A DNA stretch of 64,000 bases, taken from positions 1 through 64,000 of the forward strand of contig CAWHKZ010000008.1 in the NCBI GenBank assembly GCA_963830165.1, written 5' to 3'. Every line of letters begins with the position of its first letter. Positions within the stretch are counted from its first letter, which is position 1. The position numbers and the translations under genes are program-made. The notes beneath the pieces are model-generated. The model was not told where the DNA came from and did not search any database. It saw nothing but the letters and a program-made list of their open reading frames with translations. Of the stretch, positions 1-9,723 are shown one piece after another. This DNA comes from Bog-756 sp963830165 (lineage in GTDB: Bacteria > Actinomycetota > Acidimicrobiia > Acidimicrobiales > RAAP-2).

Positions 1-212
<212 letters not shown>

Positions 213-546
213 GACTCCGACCGCACCCGAGGGCACGGCCAAAATCGAAGAGCTGACCTCGAGGACACTGATCCTCTCGGTCAACTGAATACTGGCAAAG
301 AACAGATCATTGTCCGTTCAATGCTTTGAATTGACTGGCGATCTCGAGTTTCCCCGCGATCGCCCGCACTGACTTTTGGCTATCACTATTCCGTTTTCAA
401 GGAGCAACCGGGCACGCACCGAAACGGCGTTGGTGCCGGAATGACCGCAGACAGAGGCAAGGCCTCGGAACCGCAGTTGCCTGGTGCCACCCCTAGGGGC
501 GTTCACCGGGACTAGTTACACTATCGCATGCGAGCCGGCGTGTCAA
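213..546 (-). promoter_or_regulatory. rRNA operon promoter and antitermination leader
   Basis: Reading the minus strand, TTGACA (546-541), a 17-base spacer and TAGTGT (523-518) form a near-consensus sigma70-type promoter about 310 bases before the 16S gene. The leader holds GCTCCTTGAAAAC (404-392), a block commonly found before actinobacterial 16S genes, and TGTTCTTTG (304-296), a good boxA antitermination signal. A GAGGA/TCCTC stem-loop at about 262-280 could act as boxB. A second possible -10, TATAGT, lies at 600-595 without a clear -35. No protein-coding gene is seen between 213 and 744. Confidence 0.8.
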
Positions 547-645
547 TCGGTCCAGGTGACTGGTCCGAGAAGGGCGACCCCGTGCGAGGACGCAACTATA
601 CACACTTCCGGGCGGCCGTGCCTCGGTTCCGACCCCCTCGGGCCG

Positions 646-695
646 CGCTCCGGCCCTGGCCACGCTCCGGCCCTGACCACGCTCCGGCCCTGACC
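646..695. repeat. 17-bp tandem repeat, about 2.9 copies
   Basis: The unit CGCTCCGGCCCTGACCA occurs at 646-662 (one mismatch, TGG for TGA), 663-679 and 680-695 (last base missing). It lies in the noncoding stretch between the rRNA promoter and the 3' end of the neighbouring lipoprotein gene. Nothing else is recognised in 547-744. Confidence 0.8.
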
Positions 696-744
696 GCGGT
701 ATCCGGAGTCGGCGCGGTGGTCGCCGTACCGGGTGGGCCCGGGC

Positions 745-1351
745 CTAGTAGCCGGCGGCCGTCGTGGTCGTCGTCGCGTTGGCGGCCGTCACCGGCGTGG
801 TCGTCGTCGCCACCGGGATCACGTACCAGATGCCGCCGATGCCCTGGCCGTTGGCCTGCCCCGCCGCCGTGTCCCCGCTGTAGGTGTAGAGCGGCATCTT
901 CTTGTAGGTGACCTGCAGGGCGCCGCCGGACCGGGCGACCGTACCCAGGTCGGTGGCCACCACGGCCGGACCGGCGGCCACCGCGGCGGTCCCGGTCGGC
1001 ACCGTCAGCGGGGGCCAGGTCGTGGCGCACGCACCCGTGCAGGTGGGGGGCCCGGTGCCGTCCGGTGTGTACCGGTACAGCGTCCTCCCCGAGCTCGAGA
1101 CCAGGATCTTGCCGTAGGACCCGACCACCGCGGCGTCGACCACGGCGGTCGTCGCCGCCTTCGTGGAGGAGGTCACGGGGGCCGCGGTCGTCGTCGTCGG
1201 GGACGAACTGCTCGATCCACAGGCCGTGAGCACGACGGCCAGCGCGGGTCGCGGCGGCCAGGGGCAGGGCCGCCCGGCGCGGCCGGCGGGCCCTCCGGTG
1301 CACGTCTGCGAGGTCTGCACCTGCGAGGTCTGCACCGCTGCGTCGCTGCAT
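745..1351 (-). CDS. Secreted-repeat lipoprotein (PF03640-like), apparent frameshift in signal peptide
   Basis: Predicted exported lipoprotein of unknown function. The mature part has two PF03640-type repeats built on short motifs (YGKILVSSSGRTLYRY... and YKKMPLYTY...), a Ser/Thr-rich linker after the lipobox and a Thr-rich tail; these proteins are anchored outside the membrane. The lipobox is LTAC. The frame holding the lipobox has only a poor signal peptide if started at its own GTG (1335). The other frame starts at ATG 1351, preceded by a strong GGAGGG six bases away, and supplies the Arg-rich n-region and AALPLAAA core. A small indel near 1238-1262 (for example an extra C in GCCGCCGCGA) would join the two into a normal signal peptide. 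A 15-bp tandem repeat (1306-1335) lies in the N-terminal part. Length fits one extra base. Confidence 0.72.
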
Positions 1352-1427
1352 CGTCCGCCCTCCGTCGTCGTCCGCCACGTGCCGGTTCCGGTCTAGCAGC
1401 ATCGCCGGAGGGCCGTCCGGTCAGCGC

Positions 1428-3316
1428 CTACCCGAACGTGAAGTCGTAGGCCTGGATGCCGGGCGGGACGGCCAGCGACAGGGTGCCGCGCTGGAAGGCC
1501 CCGGGACCGACCAGTTGGTAGAGCCGCGGTACGCCGGAGACCGTCACGGTCCGCGTCCGCACGCCGTCCACCGAGACCGCGATGGTGCCGGTCCCGCCGA
1601 GCACCAGGTAGACGTCGTCGGCCTGGAAGTGCAGGTCCAGCGTCGCTCCCTGCCCGGCCACCGCGGCCTCGGAGCCGATGTCCCACCGGCCGCCGAAGGC
1701 GTACGTGTCCTGGGGCAGCGAGCCCGGCGCGTCGTAGCCGGTCATGGCGTCCGGCGTCACGCTCTCCTCGTAGAGGTTGGGCTCGCTGTAGTGGTAGCCC
1801 AGGTAGCTCTCGGGCGTCGTCTGCACCTGGGGGGTCCGGTCGGGCACGTCGGTCCGGGGCGGCAGCACGATCGCCGGGTCGGCCGTCTTCAGGAGCTGGC
1901 GGATGAACGTCTCGGTCTGGGCGTACCCGCCCTCACCGAAGTCGACGTGGCGGACCGTGCCGGTGGCGTCGATGAGGTACTCGGCCGGCCAGTACTCGTT
2001 CTGGTAGTTGTTCCAGGTGGCGTAGTCGTTGTCGACGGCGATCGGGTAGTGCACGCCGAGTTGGGCCGCCGCCGCCGTGATGTTCCCGACGTCGTGTTCG
2101 AAGGCGAACTCGGGCGTGTGGACCCCGACCACGGTGAGCCCGTCCTTGGCGTAGGCGGCGTTCCAGGCCTCGACGTGGGGCAGCGACCGTTGGCAGTTGA
2201 TGCACGAGTACGTCCAGAAGTCCACCAGCACGACCCGGCCCTTCAGTCCCGCGATGGTGAGCGGGTGGTCGCCGGGGGTGTCGAGCCACTTGGTGATGCC
2301 GACGAAGGCCGGGGCCGGGCCGCAGTCGGCCAGCACGGGACTGGACGGCGTGCAGTCCGACAGGGCGCCCCCGTGCGCGCCCGTCACCCCGGCCAGGGCC
2401 TGTCTGGCGGAGGCGTTGGCCTCGATGTGGGTCTGCAGGTCGTCGGTGTAGCCCGGGAGGGTCCGCTGCAGCCCGTCGGCCAGGTTCAGGGACAGCACCA
2501 GTGCGGTGACCACCAGCACGGCCCCGATGACCTTCCGGGCGGTGGCGGCATGGGTGCGGACGCCCCGCATGCGGGTGGCGAGGGCCTGGCCGGCCAGGGC
2601 GAAGACGAGCAGCGGGATGGCCACCCCAACGGCGAAGGCGGCGGTCAGGAGGACCGCCCGTACGCCGATGTGGTGCTCGGCGCCGACGGCGGCGATGGCG
2701 GCCAGTACGGGACCCGCACAGGGCACGAAGACCAGCCCGAGGCTGAGGCCGAGCACGAACCCGCCGCCTTCGGCCACCTCCCGGCCGGCCGTCATGCGGG
2801 CGAAGGGGCGCTCGAGGAGGTCCCCCACGGCGGGCACGAGGAGACCGATCCCGAGCAGGCCCAGCACGACGATGCCCAGCCAGCGGAGCAGCGCGTCCGG
2901 CAGCCCCAGGGCGCTGAGCAGCCACGAGCCGGCCAGGGTGGCCACCGAGAAGCTCACGACCAGGCCGGCCACCACGGCGAAGGGGCGCCGGCGGCGGCGG
3001 GCGGCGGCCAGCCGGGCACGAGCCGCCACCGCCGGGTCCGGTGGAGGCGCCTCCCCCGTCGTCCCACCGTCGGTCCCGTCGGGGTCCGCTCCCCGTCGGG
3101 CTCCCCACCCGCTGCGGGTCCGGCGCCCGGGACGGCGCCCACCGCCACCGGGGCACGGGCCGCGACGGTGCCGGTCGGCGTGGCGGCGGGCGGTGGGGGG
3201 TCGTCGAGGCCGCTGGCCGCCCCGGAGGCGAAGATCACCGGGAGCACGGGCAGGATGCACGGCGAGATGCCGGTCACCAGTCCGCCCAGGAACCCCACCA
3301 GGAGGAGGACGATCAC
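1428..3316 (-). CDS. dipZ: DipZ: CcdA-type membrane reductant carrier fused to TlpA-like thioredoxin domain, apparent frameshift
   Basis: Carries electrons from the cytosol across the membrane to an extracytoplasmic thioredoxin domain, as in mycobacterial DipZ. Order: CcdA/DsbD membrane domain with the two key cysteines (TGISPCILP near the N terminus and FVPCAGP), then a TlpA-like domain with CINC (YSCINCQRSLPH), then a C-terminal beta-rich domain seen in DipZ homologues. The N-terminal helix (start GTG 3316, GGGAGG eight bases upstream) lies in a different frame from the rest. The frame changes in the Pro/Gly-rich linker somewhere in about 3040-3210, and the total length is one base short of a whole number of codons. 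Downstream of argH by 142 bases, so possibly separately transcribed. Product identity is secure; the frameshift may be a sequence error. Confidence 0.85.
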
Positions 3317-3393
3317 CTCGCCAGCCTCCCACGGAGGACGGAAGATCGAGCGCGGTCCGGCGCCCGAGCCGCGCCCCACGGTCGTCCGGCCAT

Positions 3394-3412
3394 CAGGGTG
3401 GTCCACACCCTG
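3394..3412 (-). terminator. Possible terminator hairpin after argH
   Basis: A perfect 7-bp inverted repeat (CAGGGTG, 5-base loop, CACCCTG) lies about 50 bases beyond the argH stop and before dipZ. There is no U-run after it, as is common for actinobacterial hairpins, so its role as terminator is only a suggestion. Confidence 0.35.
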
Positions 3413-3458
3413 CAGTCCCCCGGGACGGCCGCGCGTTACACGGGCCCCAGCCCCCGGT

Positions 3459-4845
3459 TCAGGACAGCCCGGCCACCCGGATCCGGTCGGCCTCGAGGCG
3501 GTGGGCGAAGCGACCCATCTGGTCGGCCACCGCCTCGGGCCCGGCGCTGCCCGCCGTCGTCCGGCGGGTGACGGCGACACCGGGTTCGAGCAGAGCGACG
3601 GCCTCGCTCCCCAGGGCGGGATGGGCCTCGACCAGCTCGGCCAGCGGGACGTGGCGCTCGAGCGAGTCGTGGACCAGACCGCCGACCACGCTGTGGGCCT
3701 GGCGGAAGGGCATCCCCTGCTCGACCAGCCACTCGGCCAGGTCGACGGCGGCCACCGAGGAGCCGTTGGCCGCCTCCTGCATCCGGTCGGCGTCGAAGGT
3801 GATGGTGGCGAACAGCCCGGTCAGGGCGGCCAGCGCCAGGCGCGACTGGTCGATCGAGTCGAACAGCGGCTCCTTGTCCTCCTGCAGGTCCCGGTTGTAG
3901 GCCAGCGGCAGGCCCTTCAAGGTGACGAGCAGCGCGGTCAGGTTCCCGATGAGGCGTCCGCTCTTGCCCCGGGCCAGCTCGGCCACGTCGGGGTTCTTCT
4001 TCTGGGGCAGCATCGAACTGCCGGTGGCGAAGGCGTCGTCGAGGACGGCGAAGCCGAACTCCTCGGTCGACCACAGCACGATCTCCTCCCCCACCCGGGA
4101 GAGGTGGACGCCGAGCAGGGCCAGGTCGAAGAGGGCCTCGGCCACGAAGTCGCGGTCGGAGACGGCGTCGAGCGAGTTTTCGAACCGACCGGCGAAGCCG
4201 AGGTCGGAACCGGTCCCGTCCGGGTCGAGGGGCAGCGAGGACCCGGCCAGGGCCCCCGCCCCGAGCGGCGACACGTCGAGTCGGGCGACGGTGGCGAGAA
4301 GGCGGTCGACATCCCGGGCCAGCGCCCAGCCGTGGGCCAGCAGGTGGTGGGCCAGGAGCACGGGCTGGGCCCGCTGCAGGTGGGTGTAGCCGGGCAGGTA
4401 GGTGTCGCCGGCCTCCTTGGCCCGGGTGACCAGCACGTCCTGGAGCCCGATGACGTCGTCGGCCAGCGACGTCAGCTCGCGCTTGGCGTACAGCCGCAGA
4501 TCGGTGGCGACCTGGTCGTTGCGGCTGCGCCCGGTGTGGAGCTTGGCCCCCACGTCGCCGGCCAGCTCGGTCACGCGGCGCTCGACCGCGGTGTGGATGT
4601 CCTCGTCGTCGGGCTCGAACACGAAGCTGCCGTCGTCGAGCTCGGCCTCCACCCGGTCGAGGGTCTCGAGGAGCACGGTCACCTCATCGTCGGCGAGCAG
4701 GCCGCCCCGGCCGAGGCCGCGGCACGTGGGCCCGCGAGCCGGTCAGGTCGTCCCGGGCCAGGCGGCGGTCGAACTGCAGGCTGACCGAGTAGTCCATCAC
4801 CACATCCGCGGTACCACCGCTGAGCCGCCCGTGCCAGAGGGTCAT
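3459..4845 (-). CDS. argH: Argininosuccinate lyase, one-base frameshift
   Basis: Last step of arginine synthesis: argininosuccinate to arginine plus fumarate. The N terminus (MTLWHGRLSGGT..., start ATG 4845) overlaps the argG stop as ATGA. The rest, including the HTGRSRNDQ motif and the fumarase-superfamily signature GSSMLPQKKNPDVAE, continues in another frame. The joint can be placed closely: around CACGTG at 4728-4723 the sequence reads GTG CCG CGG, whereas RGLGRGGLLADDE follows if one C (4721 or 4722) is removed. With that correction the protein is 461 residues, the normal family length. A whole operon is otherwise intact, so a sequencing indel is likelier than a true pseudogene. Last gene of the arg operon. 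Confidence 0.9.
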
Positions 4846-6059
4846 CGCCCGGTACCGCCGCGACCTTCCTGGACGGCCGACCAGGTGGCGACACCGAGGC
4901 CCCACAGGCGCACGAAGCCCTCGGCGTCCTGGTGGCGGAAGGTGTCGGTGGCGTCGTAGGTGGCGAGCCCGTGGTCGTAGAGGCTGACCGGGCTGCGCCG
5001 ACCCACCACCCAGCAGCGCCCGTCGTCGAGGCGGAGGCGGACCTCGCCGGTGACGTGCTTCTGCGACTCGAGGAAGAAGGCGTCGAGGGCCTGCTTGAGG
5101 GGGCTGAACCACAGGCCGTCGTAGACCAGCTCGGCCCAGCGGGGCTCGAGGCGGAGCTTCTCGTGGTGGACGTCGCGTTCCAGGGTCAGGTCCTCGAGAT
5201 CGGCGTGGGCCAGCAGCAGGGCCAGCGCCGCCGGGCATTCGTAGGTCTCCCGGCTCTTGATGCCCACGCGCCGGTTCTCGACCATGTCGAGCCGGCCGAA
5301 GCCGTAGGAGCCCACCACCCGGTTGAGCTCGGCGATGAGGGGCTCCGGCGTCAGGGGCACGCCGTCGAGGGAGACCGGGATGCCGGACTCGAAGCCGATG
5401 ACGATCTCGGTGGGCTCGGTGGCCGTGGGCACGGTCATCGTGTAGACGTCCTCGGGCGGCCGGTTCCAGGGGTCCTCGATGACCCCGCACTCGATGGCCT
5501 TGCCCCACAGGTTCTCGTCGATGGAGTACAGCTTCTCCTTGGTCACCGTGAGCGGGATGTCCCACTTGGCGGCGTACTCGATGCAGTCCTCCCGGCTGAG
5601 GCGCCAGACGCGGGCCGGGGCGATGACGTCGAGGTCGGGAGCCAGGGCACGGGTGCCCACCTCGAAGCGGACCTGGTCGTTGCCCTTGCCCGTGCAGCCG
5701 TGGGCCACGTGGGTGGCGCCGTGCCGGCGGGCTTCGGCGACCAGGTGCTTCACGATGACGGGGCGCGACAGCGCCGACACCAGCGGGTACTTGCCCTCGT
5801 ACTTGGCGTTGGCCAGCAGCGCGGGCATGCAGAAGTCCTCGGCCATCTCGGCCCGGGCGTCGACCACGATGGCCTCGGTGGCGCCGGCGGCCAGGGCGCG
5901 GTTGCGGATGGCGTCCCAGTCCTCGCCGCCCGACTCGGCCGCCTGGCCGACGTCGACGGCCACGGCGATCACCTCCACACCGTGGTTCTCCATCAGCCAC
6001 CGCACGGCAACGGAGGTGTCGAGCCCCCCGCTGTAGGCCAGCACCACTCGTTCGGTCAT
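4842..6059 (-). CDS. argG: Argininosuccinate synthase
   Basis: Joins citrulline and aspartate with ATP to form argininosuccinate in the cytosol. The 405-residue protein has the N-type ATP pyrophosphatase loop AYSGGLDTS at residues 8-16, plus HGCTGKGNDQVRFE and the SREDCIEYA region characteristic of ArgG. Start ATG 6059 overlaps the argR stop (ATGA) and its own stop overlaps argH in the same way, so the three are probably translationally coupled. Length and motifs are typical. Confidence 0.97.
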   Translation of the reverse strand: MTERVVLAYSGGLDTSVAVRWLMENHGVEVIAVAVDVGQAAESGGEDWDAIRNRALAAGATEAIVVDARAEMAEDFCMPALLANAKYEGKYPLVSALSRPVIVKHLVAEARRHGATHVAHGCTGKGNDQVRFEVGTRALAPDLDVIAPARVWRLSREDCIEYAAKWDIPLTVTKEKLYSIDENLWGKAIECGVIEDPWNRPPEDVYTMTVPTATEPTEIVIGFESGIPVSLDGVPLTPEPLIAELNRVVGSYGFGRLDMVENRRVGIKSRETYECPAALALLLAHADLEDLTLERDVHHEKLRLEPRWAELVYDGLWFSPLKQALDAFFLESQKHVTGEVRLRLDDGRCWVVGRRSPVSLYDHGLATYDATDTFRHQDAEGFVRLWGLGVATWSAVQEGRGGTGR

Positions 6060-6604
6060 CGCACACCCCTCGGGTCGTCGGTCGTCATCTCGGTCGGCAT
6101 CTCGGTCGGCAGGTCGTCGGCGCCGTCACCCGGCTCGAGGCCGGCGAGCACGGCCAGCCGGTGGGCCACGGCGGCGCCGCCGGTGGCCTCGGAGGCCACC
6201 ACCAGCACGGTGTCGTCCCCGGCGACCGTTCCGATCACCCCGGCGAACCCGCTCCGGTCGAGCGCCGAGCCTACGACATGGGCGGAGCCGGGCGGGGTGC
6301 GCAGGACGATCAGATTTCCGGAGTGGTCGGCCTCCACCACCCACTCGCCGAGCACCCGCTTGAGGTGGTCCTCGGGGGCCACCTGGTGGGACGGCAGCTC
6401 GGGTAGGGCGTAGGCCGTCTCGCCCCCGGGCAGTCGCACCTTGAGGGCGCCCAGCTCCTCCAGGTCCCGCGAGACGGTGGTCTGGGTGGCGTCGACCCCC
6501 TCCTCGGCCAGCAGCTCGACCAGGTGGGCCTGGCTGCCCACCGCGCTCGACTCCAGCAGCTTGGTGATCCGGTGCTGGCGCTGGTGCTTGGTCACCCGGG
6601 TCAC
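6056..6604 (-). CDS. argR: Arginine repressor
   Basis: Arginine-dependent DNA-binding regulator of the arg genes. The 182-residue protein has an N-terminal winged helix (recognition part TQTTVSRDLEELGALKV, about residues 40-56) and a C-terminal hexamerisation and arginine-binding domain with GTVAGDDTVL, matching the family GTIAGDDT motif. GTG 6604 overlaps the argF stop as GTGA; a second in-frame GTG three codons later (6595) is also possible. It probably acts on the two ARG boxes upstream of argC (11947-11980). The C-terminal tail has a repeated PTEM motif not needed for the fold. Confidence 0.94.
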   Translation of the reverse strand: MTRVTKHQRQHRITKLLESSAVGSQAHLVELLAEEGVDATQTTVSRDLEELGALKVRLPGGETAYALPELPSHQVAPEDHLKRVLGEWVVEADHSGNLIVLRTPPGSAHVVGSALDRSGFAGVIGTVAGDDTVLVVASEATGGAAVAHRLAVLAGLEPGDGADDLPTEMPTEMTTDDPRGVR

Positions 6605-7560
6605 GGACCCTCCTCCGCCGTCACCCAGGCCAGCAGCCCCCGCATGGCGTGCATCCGGTTGGCCGCCTGCTGCCACACGACGCTGCGGGGCCCGTCCACC
6701 ACCTCGGCGCTGATCTCCTCGCCCCGGTGGGCGGGCAGGCAGTGCAGCACCACGGCGTCGGGGGCGGCCCGGCCGAGCAGGGCGGCGTCCACGGTGAACC
6801 CCTCGAAGGCCGCCAGACGGGCCCGGCGCTCCTCCTCCTGGCCCATCGACGTCCAGACGTCGGTGTAGAGGGCACAGGCCCCGTCGGCCGCCTCGGCCGG
6901 ATCGTCGGTCACCAGCAGGTCGCCGCCGAGGGAGCGCACGAGGGCCAGGTCCTCGGTCGAGGGCTGGTAGCCGGGGGGCGAGGCCACCCGGGTGGGGATG
7001 CCGGCCAGGGCGGCGGCCAGGGCCAGCGACCGCCACACGTTGTTGGCGTCGCCCACGTAGGCCACGGGACGGTCCCCCACGGAGTCACCGAAGACCTGGC
7101 CCAGCGTGAGCAGATCGGCGAGCGCCTGGCACGGGTGGGCCCGGTCCGACAGCAGGTTGACGACCGGGACGGCGACGCCCGCGGCGTCCAGGGCGTCCCG
7201 CATGCGCTCGAGTGATCCGTGGTCCATGACCCGGGCGCACAGCACACGGTGGAAGCAGGCCAGCGTGCGGGCGACGTCCTCGGCCGACTCCCGGGTGTCG
7301 ATCCCGACCTCGGCCCCCTGGATGTAGACCGGGTGACCCCCCAGGGCCACCACGGCCATCTCCGAGCTGTTGCGGGTCCGGGCCGAGGGCTTCTCGAACA
7401 CCAGGGCCACGCCGCGGCCCACCAGTGTCCGGGGCAGCGTGGCCGGGTCGCGCCGGGCCGCCGCCAGGACCTCCTCGAGCCCGTCGGGGCCGAGATCGTC
7501 CACGTCCAGCACGTGCCGGGTGGCCCCGCGCCGGGGCGCGATCGGGTCGGTCTCAGGCAT
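6601..7560 (-). CDS. argF: Ornithine carbamoyltransferase
   Basis: Converts ornithine and carbamoyl phosphate to citrulline. The 319-residue protein shows the carbamoyl phosphate motif as FEKPSARTR (about residues 55-63; STRTR in most relatives), the ornithine-side HPCQALADL, and the HCLPAHRG loop. ATG 7560 lies eight bases inside the end of argD. Its carbamoyl phosphate would come from carAB at 40676-45118, the only such genes in the window. Confidence 0.95.
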   Translation of the reverse strand: MPETDPIAPRRGATRHVLDVDDLGPDGLEEVLAAARRDPATLPRTLVGRGVALVFEKPSARTRNSSEMAVVALGGHPVYIQGAEVGIDTRESAEDVARTLACFHRVLCARVMDHGSLERMRDALDAAGVAVPVVNLLSDRAHPCQALADLLTLGQVFGDSVGDRPVAYVGDANNVWRSLALAAALAGIPTRVASPPGYQPSTEDLALVRSLGGDLLVTDDPAEAADGACALYTDVWTSMGQEEERRARLAAFEGFTVDAALLGRAAPDAVVLHCLPAHRGEEISAEVVDGPRSVVWQQAANRMHAMRGLLAWVTAEEGP

Positions 7561-8821
7561 CGGGTCCGCCTCCTCCGGCCTCCTGGTCGGCCCGAGGGCC
7601 GAAGGCGGCCAGCAGCCGGGCCAGGATCCGGGACATCGTGGCCACGGCCCGGTCGATGTCGGCGTCCGACACCAGGAGCGACGGGGCGAAGCGCAGCACG
7701 TCGGGCCGCGGGGCGTTGATCACCAGGCCGCCCTGCAGCGCCTCGGCGCAGGCCGGACCGGCGAAGTCGTTGACCAGCACGGTGGCGAGCAGCAGACCCT
7801 CGCCGCGAACGTGGGCGACACCGGGCAGGCGCTCGAGCCCGGCCCGCAGCCGGGAGCCGGCCGCAGCCGCCCGGGCCGGCACGTCCTCGGCCTCCATGAC
7901 GGCGAGCGTGGCCCGGGCCGCGGCCATGGCCAGCGGCTGGCCGCCGAAGGTGCTGCCGTGGTCCCCGGGCACGAACGCCGCCGCCACTTCGGAGCGGGCC
8001 CAGCAGGCACCGACCGGCATGCCGTTGCCCAGCGCCTTGGCCATGGTCACGACGTCGGGCTCGATCCCGAGGTGCTGGAAGGCGAACCACCGGCCGGTCC
8101 GGCCGAGACCGGTCTGGATCTCGTCGACCATGAGCAGGACGTCGCGGTCGGTGCAGATCTGGCGCAGGGCGCCGAGGTAGTCCGACGACGGCACGACCAC
8201 GCCGGCCTCGCCCAGGATCGGCTCGACGAGGACGGCGGCCACCGTCGCCGGATCGACGGCCGCGTCCATGGCGTCGATGTCGCCGAAGGGGACGTGGGCG
8301 AACCCCTCGGGCATCGGGGCGAAGGCCGTCTGCTTCTCGAACTGTCCGGTGGCGGCCAGGGCGGCGAGGGTGCGCCCGTGGAAGGCGTCGTTGGTGGCCA
8401 CCACGCCGAACCGGCCGGGCCCGGCCCACCGCCGGGCCAGCTTGATGGCACACTCGTTGGCCTCCGCGCCGGAGTTGGCGAAGAAGATCTGTCCCCCGGC
8501 CCGGTCGGTGCCGCCCCCGATCAGGCGGTCGAGGGTCGCCGCCACGGCGGGGCCGACGACGTTGCCGAACAGGTTGGAGACGTGGCTGAGCGTGCGGGCC
8601 TGGGTGGCGATGGCCTCGGCCACCTCCGGATGGGCGTGTCCGAGGGACGTCACGGCCAGGCCCGACAGGAAGTCGAGGTAAGGGCGTCCCTCGGTGTCGA
8701 ACAGGGTGCTGCCCTCGCCCCGGACGAACGTCACCGACGGATCGGCGTAGTTGTGCATCAGGGCCGACCGGTCGACGGCGGCGGCACCCGGGTCCCCATC
8801 GGCCTGCGGGGTGCCCGTCAC
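7553..8821 (-). CDS. argD: Acetylornithine aminotransferase
   Basis: PLP-dependent class III aminotransferase acting on N-acetylglutamate semialdehyde with glutamate as amino donor. About 422 residues from GTG 8821, which overlaps the argB stop (GTGA). Visible features are the PLP phosphate-binding FFANSGAEANECAIK, the Asp of LLMVDEIQTGLGRTG and the Schiff-base lysine in VTMAKALGNGMP. The start is chosen for the overlap, which recurs through the operon; there are longer in-frame extensions into argB but they lack family similarity. Confidence 0.95.
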   Translation of the reverse strand: MTGTPQADGDPGAAAVDRSALMHNYADPSVTFVRGEGSTLFDTEGRPYLDFLSGLAVTSLGHAHPEVAEAIATQARTLSHVSNLFGNVVGPAVAATLDRLIGGGTDRAGGQIFFANSGAEANECAIKLARRWAGPGRFGVVATNDAFHGRTLAALAATGQFEKQTAFAPMPEGFAHVPFGDIDAMDAAVDPATVAAVLVEPILGEAGVVVPSSDYLGALRQICTDRDVLLMVDEIQTGLGRTGRWFAFQHLGIEPDVVTMAKALGNGMPVGACWARSEVAAAFVPGDHGSTFGGQPLAMAAARATLAVMEAEDVPARAAAAGSRLRAGLERLPGVAHVRGEGLLLATVLVNDFAGPACAEALQGGLVINAPRPDVLRFAPSLLVSDADIDRAVATMSRILARLLAAFGPRADQEAGGGGPDA

Positions 8822-9723
8822 AGGTCGACCCCGACCATGGTGCCCACGCCCTCGTCGGTGAAGAGCTCGAGCAGCAGCGCGTGCGGCGTCCGCCCGTCCA
8901 GGATGTGGGCCCGGCGCACGCCGTGGCGCACGGCCCGCGCACACGCCTCCACCTTGGGGATCATCCCGCCGTTGGCCGCCCCCGAGGCCACCATGGCGTC
9001 GAGCTGCTCGGCCGAGACCCGGTGCAGCAGGGACTGCGGATCGTCGGGGTCGGCTCGCAACCCGGCCACATCGGTCAGGAACACCAGCTTCTCGGCCTTG
9101 AGGGCCGAGGCCAGGGCGCCGGCCGCCGCGTCGGCGTTGATGTTGAAGGCCTGGCCGGAGGCGTCGGTGCCGATGGTGGCCACCACGGGGATCAGGCCCT
9201 GAGCCAGGAGCTGCAGGACGATCGTCGGGTCCACCCCCACGACGTCGCCCACGAAGCCGAGGGCCTCGGAACGCGCCGTGGCGCTGATCAGGTTGGCGTC
9301 CTCGCCCGACAGGCCGACGGCCAGGGCGCCGTGGACGTTGACCGTGCTCACGATGTCGCGGTTGACCTTCCCGACCAGCACCATGCGGACCAGGTCGATG
9401 GTGTCGGCATCGGTGACCCGGAACCCGTCCTGGAACTCGACCTCCTTGCCGACCCGCTCCATCAGCGCGCCGATCTGGGGACCGCCCCCGTGGACCACGA
9501 CGGGCAGCATGCCGACCGAGCGCATCAGCACGATGTCCTCGGCGAACGCCGCCAGGGCCCCGCCCTCGTCGACCGGCTGCTGTCCCGGCTTGGCCCGGAG
9601 CACGTTCCCGCCGTACTTGACCACCACCACCTTGTCGAGGAAGCGGCGGATGTAGGGCAACGACTCGACCAGGACGGCCGCCTTGTCCCCGGCGGACGGA
9701 TCGGTGAGGGCAGAGGGGCTCAC
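8818..9723 (-). CDS. argB: Acetylglutamate kinase
   Basis: Phosphorylates N-acetylglutamate, normally the controlled step when the pathway is cyclic. The 301-residue protein has KYGGNVLR and VHGGGPQI nucleotide and substrate loops and GEDANLISA. Upstream of the core is an N-terminal helix (VESLPYIRRFLDK), the element that in hexameric kinases mediates arginine feedback inhibition, so inhibition by arginine is expected by family knowledge. GTG 9723 overlaps the argJ stop. Confidence 0.95.
   Translation of the reverse strand: MSPSALTDPSAGDKAAVLVESLPYIRRFLDKVVVVKYGGNVLRAKPGQQPVDEGGALAAFAEDIVLMRSVGMLPVVVHGGGPQIGALMERVGKEVEFQDGFRVTDADTIDLVRMVLVGKVNRDIVSTVNVHGALAVGLSGEDANLISATARSEALGFVGDVVGVDPTIVLQLLAQGLIPVVATIGTDASGQAFNINADAAAGALASALKAEKLVFLTDVAGLRADPDDPQSLLHRVSAEQLDAMVASGAANGGMIPKVEACARAVRHGVRRAHILDGRTPHALLLELFTDEGVGTMVGVDL

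Noticed and set aside
546..745. CRISPR-like or regulatory role for the 17-bp repeats near the rRNA promoter
   Set aside because: Units are head-to-tail with no spacers and only about three copies, so this is a simple tandem repeat.
4700..4740. Programmed +1 frameshifting in argH (and carB)
   Set aside because: The slip codon CCG would move to CGC, which its proline tRNA cannot pair with; no stop codon or stalling signal sits at the site; other frameshifts nearby have different contexts.
1515..4784. A 1089-codon open frame on the plus strand opposite dipZ and argH, and similar ones at 15190-18147 and 53809-57237
   Set aside because: These are mirror readings of real minus-strand genes. High GC content makes stops rare; their translations are repetitive Gly/Arg/Val/His text without domains.
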